From a virus: DNA of 41,036 bases. Positions 9,919 to 18,594 of the stretch are shown one piece after another; positions within the stretch are counted from its first letter, which is position 1, and every line of letters starts with the position of its first letter. A program made the position numbers and the translations under genes. Under the pieces are notes generated by a model. That model was not told where the DNA came from. It made no database searches and saw only the letters and a list, made by a program, of their open reading frames with translations. The DNA is taken from IMG/VR virus record IMGVR_UViG_3300047284_000558, positions 1 through 41,036 of that record. One strand, 5' to 3'.

Positions 9919-12900
9919 ATGCCACTTCAAAAACGTTTCGATACTAATCCATACTTTGATGATTATTCTGAAGACAAGGATTATTATAAAGTACTTTTCA
10001 AGCCTGGTGTTGCAGTTCAGGCAAGAGAACTCAATCAACTACAAACAATGCTTCAAAAACAGATTGAGCGTTTTGGGGATCATATTTTCAAAAGTGGTAC
10101 AGTCGTAAGTGGTGTCAATTTTTCATATAATCCTAGACTTAGCTACGTTAAACTCCTAGATCAAGAGACAGATGGTAGACCAGTAGCAGTTTCAGCTTAC
10201 ACGGATCTTTTAGTTAGAAATGATGCTGGTTTGATTGCTCGAGTCATTGACGTTCGAGATGGATTTGAGTCTAAGAATCCCGATCTCAACACATTGTATC
10301 TTTCTTATTTAAATTCAGGCACAACATCAAATCTTACTAGTTTCTCTACATCCGAAACTCTAACCATTTATCAGCCTGATTATGGTTTACAAGGTGTAAC
10401 TATATCTAGTCCTGGCAAGGGATTTGCAAACTCTGATGAGCTTATCTTCTCTAGTGTTATTGAGGTCTCTGTTGTCAGTTCCAATGGATTTTCAAATGGG
10501 GAACTCATCACTCAAGCAACAACAGGGGCTTCTGTGGAGGTTATAGGGGTTTCAAATACAGAAACCGATGGTATTCAGCTTCTCAATGTTAAGCCAAGAA
10601 AATCAGACCTTTTAAATACCTCCCTCTCCTCTCTTGCTTGGACTATTTCTACAGGGTACAATGTTACTGGTAATACTTCTGGTGCCATAGCATCAGTTAC
10701 AAATGTTTATGGTAGCGGTGCACGAGGAACCATTACAACAGATAGTTTGGGTATTCTTCGAGTAGCTACTGTTACAGTTTCTGGCAATGGCTATATTTAC
10801 GCCCCATATGCAACAGTACGTCCTCTCTCAAATACATCAGCAGATTTGGATAACCTTTCTCTTGTTGCTCGTAACTTTAAAGCAAAGGTATCAGTGGCAG
10901 GAAGTAGTTTTGGTAATTCAGTTGGCTATGGTTATGCATTCAGTGTTACGGGAGGAGTGATCTATCAAAAAGGGTATTTCTCACGCGTAGAACCTCAGTT
11001 TGTTATCGTAAGTAAGTATACGTCAGAGCCTGATCAGCTGGTAGTGGGTTTCACTACTAGTGAGGCAAACGTTGGTGCAACGTTTGATTCGACACTCTAT
11101 GATAATGCTGCTAATACCACCAACTACAGATCACCAGGTGCTGATAGATTAAAACTTACTCCTTCATTAAAGGTTGTTAGCTCAAGTGTAGCAGAGGCCA
11201 ATGTAGAATTCTTTCCATTGGTAGAGTTTACAGAGGGGGTTCCCTCCAAGGAATACAGAGACACTGCCTACAATCAGATAGCAGAGGAGTTTGAGAGAAG
11301 AACAAAGGAAACATCTGGAGACTTTGTTATTGATCCATTTGTGGTTACTACAAAGGAAATTGCATCTAATACTACCCACTTTAACGTTGTAATAGATCCA
11401 GGTACAGCTTATATTGATGGAGCTAGAGTAAAAACCATAGGTAATTCTCTAGTAGCCGTACCCAAGCCTTCTGCCCTTGTTACAAAACAAAACACAGTGG
11501 TTAGAGCAAGTTATGGAAGCTATGTCTTGGTTAATCAACTTGCTGGTCACTTCAACTTTAAGGCTCAAGCTGAAGTTAGTCTATATGATACAGCTCAACA
11601 AGCTGTTACCAATAAAATAGCTACAATAGCCCCATCGGGTAATGCAATTGGTACCGCAAGAGTAAGATCCATTATACATGATAGTGGAGATCAGGGTACC
11701 TCCACCACTCGCTATAGAGTGTATTTGTTTGATATTCAAATGAGCTCAGGAAAGACGTTTGAAAATGTCAAGTCCATATTCTTCAATGGTACCAATAAAG
11801 GTATATGTGATTGTATTCAATCTACTAAAAACGGTTCTTCATCTACTCAGTTGGTCACAGTTTTACAGGATGCAGAATACAAGGATGCTGTATTTGATAC
11901 GGGATCAGTGGGACTGCAATCCATATCCAATGTATCATACACATATAGAACAACTAATGAGAGTATTCAGGTAGCTGCTAATGGAGCATTTACCATCTCA
12001 GCACCTTCTAGCTATGAGTTTCCATATGCTCCTAGTCAGTCTTTAAGTACGGCCGAGCGTAAGGAGCTTACTTTCACTCCGATCAAGGATATTGTTCAGT
12101 CAGCTAATAATGCTGGTTCTCTATCCGTCTCAACGACCACTAATCATATTATAACATCTACATCTCTGTATAGTTCGCTAGTAGTGGGAGATTACTTAGC
12201 AATCTATTCCAATTCAACAACTTATGATATAAAGCAGGTTTTATCTGTTAACACATCGGTATTGGTAGTGGATTCTAACGTTTCCTTTACTAATACAGCA
12301 GCAAATTCTGCAGTGATGTTCCCAAAGAATATTCCCATTAACATGGGTAGAACTGGTAGAACTTTATCAACAGCAATTAACAGTAATACTATCAATGGTA
12401 GCTTAGGTGCTGATGTAGTTTACGATATTAACAATATTCTTATTGGTAACTATAACGTGTTTGTGCCCTCTACCCAGCAAGTTAATAAAACTATTAATAG
12501 AGATGTGTTTGTACAGATTAATACTTCCAACAATGTTTCTGGATCCCTAGGGCCTTGGTGCTTGGGTGTACCGGATGTTATTCGTCTCAAAGCAGTATAT
12601 GAAGGATCTACTTCGGGTCCTGATGTTACTAAAAACTTTTATGTAGATGACGGCGGCCGCGGAGAAAAGTATGGTCTTTCATATTTGGTAAAGAGAAATA
12701 CAGCATATGATACAAGCAGTAGGGTATTTGTGGTTCAGCTAGATTGCTTTACACCTTATGCTGGTTCCGAGGGATTTTATATTCTGGATTCATATTCATT
12801 GAATGATTCTGCTAATTTAGCCAGTTTAACATCTACGGTTAACACATTAGAAATCCCTGAGCTTCTTACACAGCAGGGTAAATATTACGACTTAAGAGAT

Positions 12901-14535
12901 TGCTTTGACTTTAGACCTGTATCCGCAAACACCGCAGCTTTAGCAACCACAGCTGGTTCAGCTACCGTCAATCCAGCTAGCATTGAAACTCTTAATAGTG
13001 ATGAGAAATATTTCCCAGTTCCAGGTTCTTCCATTACTTTTGATAGTGAGGTCTATCAGACTCGAGCTGATACCATTATTGTCCGTAAGAACAATACTTT
13101 TGGGGTTTTAAGAGGTACAGAGGAGCAGGTTGCATCTCTTAATACAGCACCTACAGCTGAAAGATACAGTCTATTACTTAGCAATTTATTAGTACCTCAG
13201 TATCCCTCGATTCCTCAAACGTTATCACTCTCAACATTAGAGATTGCAGATAAAAAGACTGGTAACTCTAAAGAAGTGGTTTCTAGACGAATAGACAGAT
13301 TTAGAGTCAACAATGTGGTTAATGAGGTGCAGGGTAGTTCTTCGCAAGTCAGAGGGTATTCTATGGCTCAAATAGGAGCTTTGGAGCGAAGGGTTCAGGT
13401 GTTAGAACAATATACCCTACTCTCTTTAACGGAAAACAAGATTAAAAATCTAGCCATTCCCAGCTCAATAGATCCATCCAAACAAAGATTTAAGAATGGA
13501 TTTATTGTAGATACATTTGATACAAATACATCAGCTGATATTAAGCATAAAGCATTCAATGCTTTTATTGATCCAACAACAGAAGTGCTAATGCCCCAAA
13601 CTGAGCAGTTTAATCTATCTCTACGATACAATACAGTTGACGCATCCACATCTGCTGCATTAGTAAACAGCTCAACGTTAATGCTTCCCTTTGAAGAAAA
13701 GGCTCTTGTTTCTTTTGTTGTGGGTACAAAGCCATATGTTCCACCCCCACCAACAAGTCAAGCGCCTAGATCTCCAGCTCCGAGCAGCTCTCCTCCACCC
13801 AGCAGTTCAACGGGAGCAAGTCTACCACCTCCTCCTCCAACATCTAGCGCAGCTCCAAGTCCTACACCAAGCCCAAGCGGAACTCCTGCACCAAGCTCTA
13901 GTGTTCCAGCAACCCCAAGTCCGTCACCTGGAGCTTCGCCAACCCCAACGCCGTCAGCATCAGCTACACCAAATCCATCTCCAAGTGCTACTCCAGCTGC
14001 CTCGGCCACACCAAGTCCCACACCGAGTGGAACTCCTGCTCCTACACCATCTCCTTCGGCAGCAGCTTCCCCCACTCCAACCCCCTCAGTGACGCCACCC
14101 GCCTCCGCTACACCAAGTCCATCTCCTGCAGCTCCAAGTCCTACTCCAAGCAGCACACCTGCAGCATCGGCTACGCCAAGTCCATCTCCTGCAGCTCCAA
14201 GTCCTACTCCAAGCAGCACACCTGCAGCCTCAAACAGTCCTGCTCCTTCAGCTACACCAGCACCATCGGCTTCGAGAACTCCTTCACCGTCTGCATCGAG
14301 AACTCCTGCACCAGCTTCTCCCAGCGCAACTCCCTCGCCAGCAGCTCCTTCTAGCTCTAGACCTGGAGTAGTGGTTATAGTTACACCACCATTTTCCACA
14401 ACACCAAAAATAGACACTGGAATGGGCTGGTACCATGAAAGTGGGTGGTCAACTGCCTTTGTATCTCCATTCACATGGACTACTAAAACTGGTGTTGTAA
14501 CAGTTGAAGTGTTAGAGTATACTTCGATGTACTAA
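9919..14535 (+). CDS. DUF4815-domain baseplate/fibre-network protein with Pro/Ser/Thr-rich segment
   Basis: 1538 residues with a good ribosome site (GAGGAAG) before ATG 9919. The N-terminus (RFDTNPYFDDYSEDKDYYKV, then FKPGVAVQARELNQLQTMLQ and ERFGDHIFKSG) is the DUF4815 signature of marine T4-like structural proteins, found downstream of gp8 where T4 has gp9/gp10. Residues to about 1270 are beta-rich, with a 'RGYSMAQIGALERRVQVLEQ' helix near 1150-1180. Residues about 1274-1490 are a low-complexity PSPTPSATPAAS linker containing a 63-bp tandem duplication, then a short ordered tail with 'GMGWYHESGWSTAF' ending 'EVLEYTSMY'. Related proteins as I remember them continue into domains that here are separate ORFs downstream. 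Function beyond structural is unknown. Confidence 0.85.
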   Translation: MPLQKRFDTNPYFDDYSEDKDYYKVLFKPGVAVQARELNQLQTMLQKQIERFGDHIFKSGTVVSGVNFSYNPRLSYVKLLDQETDGRPVAVSAYTDLLVRNDAGLIARVIDVRDGFESKNPDLNTLYLSYLNSGTTSNLTSFSTSETLTIYQPDYGLQGVTISSPGKGFANSDELIFSSVIEVSVVSSNGFSNGELITQATTGASVEVIGVSNTETDGIQLLNVKPRKSDLLNTSLSSLAWTISTGYNVTGNTSGAIASVTNVYGSGARGTITTDSLGILRVATVTVSGNGYIYAPYATVRPLSNTSADLDNLSLVARNFKAKVSVAGSSFGNSVGYGYAFSVTGGVIYQKGYFSRVEPQFVIVSKYTSEPDQLVVGFTTSEANVGATFDSTLYDNAANTTNYRSPGADRLKLTPSLKVVSSSVAEANVEFFPLVEFTEGVPSKEYRDTAYNQIAEEFERRTKETSGDFVIDPFVVTTKEIASNTTHFNVVIDPGTAYIDGARVKTIGNSLVAVPKPSALVTKQNTVVRASYGSYVLVNQLAGHFNFKAQAEVSLYDTAQQAVTNKIATIAPSGNAIGTARVRSIIHDSGDQGTSTTRYRVYLFDIQMSSGKTFENVKSIFFNGTNKGICDCIQSTKNGSSSTQLVTVLQDAEYKDAVFDTGSVGLQSISNVSYTYRTTNESIQVAANGAFTISAPSSYEFPYAPSQSLSTAERKELTFTPIKDIVQSANNAGSLSVSTTTNHIITSTSLYSSLVVGDYLAIYSNSTTYDIKQVLSVNTSVLVVDSNVSFTNTAANSAVMFPKNIPINMGRTGRTLSTAINSNTINGSLGADVVYDINNILIGNYNVFVPSTQQVNKTINRDVFVQINTSNNVSGSLGPWCLGVPDVIRLKAVYEGSTSGPDVTKNFYVDDGGRGEKYGLSYLVKRNTAYDTSSRVFVVQLDCFTPYAGSEGFYILDSYSLNDSANLASLTSTVNTLEIPELLTQQGKYYDLRDCFDFRPVSANTAALATTAGSATVNPASIETLNSDEKYFPVPGSSITFDSEVYQTRADTIIVRKNNTFGVLRGTEEQVASLNTAPTAERYSLLLSNLLVPQYPSIPQTLSLSTLEIADKKTGNSKEVVSRRIDRFRVNNVVNEVQGSSSQVRGYSMAQIGALERRVQVLEQYTLLSLTENKIKNLAIPSSIDPSKQRFKNGFIVDTFDTNTSADIKHKAFNAFIDPTTEVLMPQTEQFNLSLRYNTVDASTSAALVNSSTLMLPFEEKALVSFVVGTKPYVPPPPTSQAPRSPAPSSSPPPSSSTGASLPPPPPTSSAAPSPTPSPSGTPAPSSSVPATPSPSPGASPTPTPSASATPNPSPSATPAASATPSPTPSGTPAPTPSPSAAASPTPTPSVTPPASATPSPSPAAPSPTPSSTPAASATPSPSPAAPSPTPSSTPAASNSPAPSATPAPSASRTPSPSASRTPAPASPSATPSPAAPSSSRPGVVVIVTPPFSTTPKIDTGMGWYHESGWSTAFVSPFTWTTKTGVVTVEVLEYTSMY
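13740..14390 (+). repeat. Pro/Ser/Thr/Ala-rich low-complexity linker inside the DUF4815 gene
   Basis: About 215 codons built from PSP, TPS, SAT, PAAS and PAPS steps. Codons differ between copies, so it is not simple recent slippage throughout. Such PT/PS linkers are usually extended and unfolded and are common carriers of O-glycans in secreted proteins; whether that applies in a phage virion is not shown. Confidence 0.9.
14101..14226 (+). repeat. 63-bp tandem duplication (2 copies)
   Basis: Two nearly identical 63-bp units (14101-14163 and 14164-14226) encode a 21-residue block centred on TPSPSPAAPSPTPSSTPAAS. The near-perfect nucleotide identity, unlike the rest of the linker, points to a recent in-frame duplication. 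Confidence 0.85.
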
Positions 14536-14549
14536 CTACGGAAATTCAT

Positions 14550-14906
14550 ATGTTAAAAAATTTCATAATTAAAAACGAGCAGGATAGACAGGTTACTATT
14601 ACTGGTCTTCTACCTAACACAAAGCATTATGTTTATGTTGATAGCCAGAAAGTCTCCAGTACCGTGCTGAAACCAAAAAATGGGGTGTTGGGGGAAGAGC
14701 TAATTACAAGTGAGAATGGGGTTTTAGAGTTCACCTACTATGAAGTGTTTGGAGCCTTTACAGCTACTAGTAGAGAGCAATTACAAGAAATAAATACATC
14801 TAGAGAATTGAAGGTATCCACTATGATAGTAAGTAACGTGGATACATCAATTTTTGGTAGAGATGCAGAGCTTCGTTCAAGTAGTCTAGCTAAGGGTCAA
14901 ATCTAG
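14550..14906 (+). CDS. Small structural protein, resembles a C-terminal module of DUF4815 proteins
   Basis: 118 residues, 14 bases after the DUF4815 gene, with GGAAA before ATG 14550. Contains 'VTITGLLPNTKHYVYVDSQK', an immunoglobulin-like strand pattern that I recall as an internal domain of larger DUF4815 proteins in marine phages ('GLKPNTKH..YFDG'), followed by 'GVLGEELITSENGVLEF' and 'YYEVFGAF'. Here it is a separate gene with its own ribosome site. Likely a baseplate-periphery structural subunit. Assignment is from remembered family pattern and position only. Confidence 0.65.
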   Translation: MLKNFIIKNEQDRQVTITGLLPNTKHYVYVDSQKVSSTVLKPKNGVLGEELITSENGVLEFTYYEVFGAFTATSREQLQEINTSRELKVSTMIVSNVDTSIFGRDAELRSSSLAKGQI

Positions 14907-14914
14907 GAAAATAT

Positions 14915-15952
14915 ATGTCATCATCATTAAGCAAATACACAAGTGAGCAACGCAACCCCTTTAATGTTGCGCAAACATTTTTTATTGATCCTGCTGCAGC
15001 AAATTATTCGGACACAGTGATTATTACGAGTGTGGATTTATATTTTGTTACATTAGGAGAGCTCAATTCCACAACACTCATCAATGATCCTGGCATTTAT
15101 GTTACATTCTGTCCAGTAGAAAATGAGGTACCTAGCTTAAATGAGGCTTTTCCTCCCATTTATAGTGCCTATAAATCACAGTCTCAGCTTTCAGCTAGTA
15201 TTACATCTTTGGTTCCTAATAATTTTAGGTTTCGCAATCCCGTTCCTTTGAAGACTGGGCGCAAATATGCGCTGCTACTTTCTTTTGATAGATCAATTCC
15301 CTTTTCTCTATGGACAGCAAAGGCAGGAGATGTTGATATTATTAAGAATGTTAGAATTTCTAATGATAGTGGGTATGTGGATGGTAAATATTTTACTATC
15401 ACAAACGGCAGAGTACTGGATCCTCTCAATGGGGTAGATCTAACTTTCAAACTCAATATGGCTAAATTTACTGCCAATACGGGAGTATTTCAAGCTGTTA
15501 ATAAAGATTATGAATTTTTAGAAGTTTCCTCAGTTTCTGGTAGTTTCTTGGGCGGAGAGTGGGTTTTCAAAACAACCCCCACCTTAACTGGTACTGTGGA
15601 TATAACAAAGGGATCTTCAAACATTGTAGGAACCGGAACAACCTTCCTATCGGATTATCAAATCAATGATTATATAGTGATAGAGGGAGAGATTGATCTC
15701 AATTCTGTAACAAAACAGGTGAGAGAATATTTCCAAGTATCAGCAATTAGTAATAATACTTTTTTGTCATTAAGTAAAGTATCACCCTTTTCAAACAGCT
15801 CATCAACACACCGAAACACCGTTGTAGCTAAAATTCTTGATCATGATCCGATGACCGATTTCATGATTCTTTCTGACTCCACTGCTTCAAATACTTCCTA
15901 TGTTATTGGATCCAATACAATAAATTATATTTGGCTAACACAGATGGATTAA
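14915..15952 (+). CDS. Structural protein (baseplate/fibre module), probably 5' part of a frameshifted gene
   Basis: 345 residues; AGGAAAA precedes ATG 14915. 'NPFNVAQTFFIDP' with 'ITSVDLYFVTLGE', then 'FRFRNPVPLKTGRKYALLLS' and 'LWTAKAGD', form a beta-sandwich that occurs inside large DUF4815-type proteins ('D.LAQTF.V....G.F.TS.DLYF'). The frame ends with 'NTINYIWLTQMD' and a stop at 15950, while the next frame reads on as 'YLANTDGLKG'. A single-base indel in the TTT run at 15930-15932 would join the two ORFs into one protein of about 717 residues. Either the gene is naturally split or the assembly lost a base. Confidence 0.75.
   Translation: MSSSLSKYTSEQRNPFNVAQTFFIDPAAANYSDTVIITSVDLYFVTLGELNSTTLINDPGIYVTFCPVENEVPSLNEAFPPIYSAYKSQSQLSASITSLVPNNFRFRNPVPLKTGRKYALLLSFDRSIPFSLWTAKAGDVDIIKNVRISNDSGYVDGKYFTITNGRVLDPLNGVDLTFKLNMAKFTANTGVFQAVNKDYEFLEVSSVSGSFLGGEWVFKTTPTLTGTVDITKGSSNIVGTGTTFLSDYQINDYIVIEGEIDLNSVTKQVREYFQVSAISNNTFLSLSKVSPFSNSSSTHRNTVVAKILDHDPMTDFMILSDSTASNTSYVIGSNTINYIWLTQMD
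15920..15934 (+). other. Probable frameshift site joining two structural ORFs
   Basis: The upstream frame reads N-Y-I-W-L-T-Q-M-D-stop. A -1 shift, or one extra T in ATATTTGG, gives N-Y-I-L-A-N-T-D-G-L, which fits the downstream homologous sequence. No canonical X-XXY-YYZ slippery heptamer is present at the switch, so an indel or assembly error in the T run is more likely than programmed frameshifting. Confidence 0.55.
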
Positions 15953-17067
15953 AGGGTATTGACTCGGGGGCAACTCTAACTATTGATAATGTAAGAGACT
16001 ATGTGGTTTCCAATTACAGTCCCGTTCATTCATTTGAAATTCCCTCCGATACAAAGGTAAGATTGGATGTTACGTTCTCCAATAGTTCCTTTATTGTATC
16101 TAATACATCAATTAAAGAAGCTAAGAACAGAACGAAAAACTATTTGGATGGTAACGAAGCCTTTATTGCTTCTCGAAGTAATGAGGTTAACAATCCTTTA
16201 CAGCTAGCTACCGATGCTAAAAGTCAGCTAGAGTATATTACTCTCACTAGTAATAATAGTTTTGCTTCGCCTTTGATCAGAAATGATCAGCTAAATTTTG
16301 TTATTGATCAATATAAGATTAATAATGATGCTACAAATGAGCATACCGACTCCGGTAACGCAATTTCCAAATATATTAGTAGCAGATTTGATCTATCTTC
16401 CTCGCAACTGGCCGAGGATCTGCGAGTATATCTTCAGGTGTTTAAACCAGCTGGTACAAGTGTGGAAGTTTATTCTAGGCTCCTAAATCCCACAGACTCA
16501 GAGGACTTTGAAGATAAAAATTGGACTCAGCTGCAGCTTGTATCTACAGCTAATAGTACGAGAGCTAGCGATATTGGCAACAAAAATGATACTTTTGAGT
16601 TGGAGTTTGCCATTCCTTCATATCACGAAGGTACGCAAATTGATGGAACGTTTACTTCAACCCTGAGCAATAACGTATTGGTTTCAACATCCACTACTGT
16701 AAACACAGATGTGCAAGTGGGGGATTTAATTCGTGTTTCCAGTCAGCTCTTTCCCAATAATTACTTTCACACGACTGTGGTAGATGCAAACACTACGACC
16801 ATTACAATTCAGGGTGATAGTCTGCAAACGTCTACTATGACAAATAGTAGTCTAGTATCTTCGGGCTTAATTATTGAAAAGATAGATACACTCAAGCGTT
16901 CAGCATTTGTTGACAATCAGAATTTTAATATTGTTCGCTACTACAATTCTTCCAATTCTGCATTTATTGGATTCCAAACGTTTGCTGTAAAAATAGTCAT
17001 GCTATCTGACTCTTCTTTCACAGCACCAATGATTCATGATATGAGAGCGGTGGCATTATCAGCATGA
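15931..17067 (+). CDS. Structural protein, probably 3' part of the same frameshifted gene
   Basis: 378 residues if started at TTG 15931, overlapping the upstream ORF by 22 bases. No Shine-Dalgarno and no ATG occur near the start, so independent initiation is doubtful; the frame is open further upstream. Content: 'VRDYVVSNYSPVHSFEIPSD', 'NSFASPLIRNDQLNFVIDQY', 'NAISKYISSRFDLSSSQLAE' and 'DLRVYLQVFKPAGTSVEVY'. The last two resemble the '..KYITRKV.LA...ADDL.VYL..YKP.GTD..VYY' end of DUF4815-type proteins in marine phages. Ends in ATGA overlap with the next gene. I read it as the continuation of 14915-15952. Confidence 0.7.
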   Translation: MANTDGLKGIDSGATLTIDNVRDYVVSNYSPVHSFEIPSDTKVRLDVTFSNSSFIVSNTSIKEAKNRTKNYLDGNEAFIASRSNEVNNPLQLATDAKSQLEYITLTSNNSFASPLIRNDQLNFVIDQYKINNDATNEHTDSGNAISKYISSRFDLSSSQLAEDLRVYLQVFKPAGTSVEVYSRLLNPTDSEDFEDKNWTQLQLVSTANSTRASDIGNKNDTFELEFAIPSYHEGTQIDGTFTSTLSNNVLVSTSTTVNTDVQVGDLIRVSSQLFPNNYFHTTVVDANTTTITIQGDSLQTSTMTNSSLVSSGLIIEKIDTLKRSAFVDNQNFNIVRYYNSSNSAFIGFQTFAVKIVMLSDSSFTAPMIHDMRAVALSA

Positions 17068-17300
17068 CAAAATACGAAAAAACTGACGACCCCAATTTTA
17101 TTAAGTGCAAGACCAATAATCTCGTGATAAATACTAATGATCAGGCCTACAAAGCCTATGTGGCAGAGCGTAAGAGATTTGTTGAGCTTAGTAAATCTGT
17201 AGAGCAGGTAGAATATCTCAAAATGGAATTAGAGCACCTCAAACAAGTAGTTAACCACTTACTCAAAAAAGAAGATAAAAATGGCATTTCCAGTCTCTAA
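17064..17300 (+). CDS. Small coiled-coil protein
   Basis: 78 residues; ATG overlaps the upstream TGA, and the 3' end overlaps the next gene by 20 bases. 'DDPNFIKCKTNNLVINTNDQ' followed by 'AYKAYVAERKRF' resembles a small conserved ORF I recall in marine T4-like phages between baseplate and fibre genes. The C-terminal half (residues 40-70, VEQVEYLKMELEHLKQVVNH) is a heptad-like helix. Probably an assembly factor or minor structural part; function not known. Confidence 0.72.
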   Translation: MTKYEKTDDPNFIKCKTNNLVINTNDQAYKAYVAERKRFVELSKSVEQVEYLKMELEHLKQVVNHLLKKEDKNGISSL

Positions 17301-18585
17301 TGTTGTTGTAGCAACCCACACATTTGGTGCTTGGATAGATCGCACCAACGAATTGGCAGATCTAATGACATATCAAGTCATAACAGCCAATTCCTTACCA
17401 GAAGGTGCATATACAGAGGGCAATGCGTTTGTCAATGGAATCTTTTCTGCTAATGTATTAGCTATTACAAATGAGCTTCGAGGGGGTGTTGTTAATGCAT
17501 CTGCTAATTTAACAATCTCTAGTAATACTTCATTTACTGGTACCGTAATAAATATCTCTGCTAATGTAGCGGGTTTAAATACCAACACCTACTTTGATGC
17601 TGATAGATTTTATATTGTTGGCGGCAATGTAGATATCACGTCTAATACCTACGTAAATGCTGCAAATGTTTTCATTAACACCAATGCAGCTACAATACAA
17701 GGCAATGACGTCTTTGTTACGGCAAATGTAGAATTCACACAGAATAATGTTGTATTAAATACTGAATTCTTAGAGCATGATGGCACGAGTTTAACATCTA
17801 CGGCTAATGCTGAATTTACTGGATCAGACTTTGATGTATATGCTAACGTAAGTATTCTTGGAAGTGTTCACACCATACTTGGCAATGTTAATTTTGACAC
17901 AGGAACCCTTTTTGTTGATTCGGTAAATAATAGAGTAGGATTTGCATGTACCACTCCTGATGCTACAGTTACGGTGAACGGAACTGCTAATGTTGCGGGA
18001 GCTACCAGATTATTAAATACCTTAACTGTTGTAGGTACTACGGTTTTAGCCAATACTCTTACTGTTAATGGTGCAATTACAGCTGCCAACACATTAAGTT
18101 TAACTGGATTAGCCTCTTTTTCAAACACTCTTGCTGTTACAGGAGCTACAACATTAGGTAATACATTAAGTGTTACTAATGTTGCAACGTTTAGTAATAA
18201 TGTTGTGGTGCATGGTAACGCAACTGTTAACGGTGTGATTACTGTTGCTACTGACCACGTTATCCAGGTCAGCTCCAACAATGATATTGGGGCATCGGTT
18301 GATACCCCCCTTGATATTTTAGTATTCACACCATCAACATACAGTACAGTAAAGATTCTAGCAACATCAAGAACAGCTAATGACTACATTGTGCAAGGGA
18401 ATGAGATGATACTTTCACATAATGGAACGGACTCTGCTGTAACAGTTTATGGTACCGTACATACCCCCGCTTCATCCAATGTTGGAGTGTTTTCGACCTC
18501 TATTAATTCCACAGCTGTTGCAGTGAAGTTTACTCAAAAGTATGCCAACTCCAAAGTAAAACTTGTAGCTCATTTCTTAAAATAA
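17281..18585 (+). CDS. Tail fibre protein with 12-residue beta-repeats
   Basis: 434 residues. The N-terminus 'THTFGAWIDRTNELADLMTY' is the form seen in fibre proteins attached to marine phage baseplates. The middle is Asn/Thr/Val-rich; about residues 244-320 are tandem 12-mers of the type NTL.VTGATTLS, expected to form an intertwined trimeric beta-shaft. The C-terminal 110 residues (DTPLDILVFTPSTYSTVKIL, 'EMILSHNGTDSAVTVYGTVH', 'VKFTQKYANSKVKLVAHF') match a C-terminal beta-sandwich recurrent in cyanophage fibres. Likely virion-surface. Confidence 0.82.
   Translation: MAFPVSNVVVATHTFGAWIDRTNELADLMTYQVITANSLPEGAYTEGNAFVNGIFSANVLAITNELRGGVVNASANLTISSNTSFTGTVINISANVAGLNTNTYFDADRFYIVGGNVDITSNTYVNAANVFINTNAATIQGNDVFVTANVEFTQNNVVLNTEFLEHDGTSLTSTANAEFTGSDFDVYANVSILGSVHTILGNVNFDTGTLFVDSVNNRVGFACTTPDATVTVNGTANVAGATRLLNTLTVVGTTVLANTLTVNGAITAANTLSLTGLASFSNTLAVTGATTLGNTLSVTNVATFSNNVVVHGNATVNGVITVATDHVIQVSSNNDIGASVDTPLDILVFTPSTYSTVKILATSRTANDYIVQGNEMILSHNGTDSAVTVYGTVHTPASSNVGVFSTSINSTAVAVKFTQKYANSKVKLVAHFLK
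18010..18240 (+). repeat. Six or so 36-bp (12-residue) fibre repeats
   Basis: Tandem units such as NTLSLTGLASFS, NTLAVTGATTLG and NTLSVTNVATFS. The same unit recurs in the fibre genes at 18595 and 30114, indicating a shared building block. Confidence 0.8.
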
Positions 18586-18594
18586 AGGTAGAAT

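Noticed and set aside
13758-14474. Long minus-strand ORF of about 238 codons, Gly/Val/Ala-rich
   Set aside because: It is the antisense reading of the Pro/Ser/Thr linker; composition bias keeps it open. No ribosome site, and all neighbours are on the other strand.
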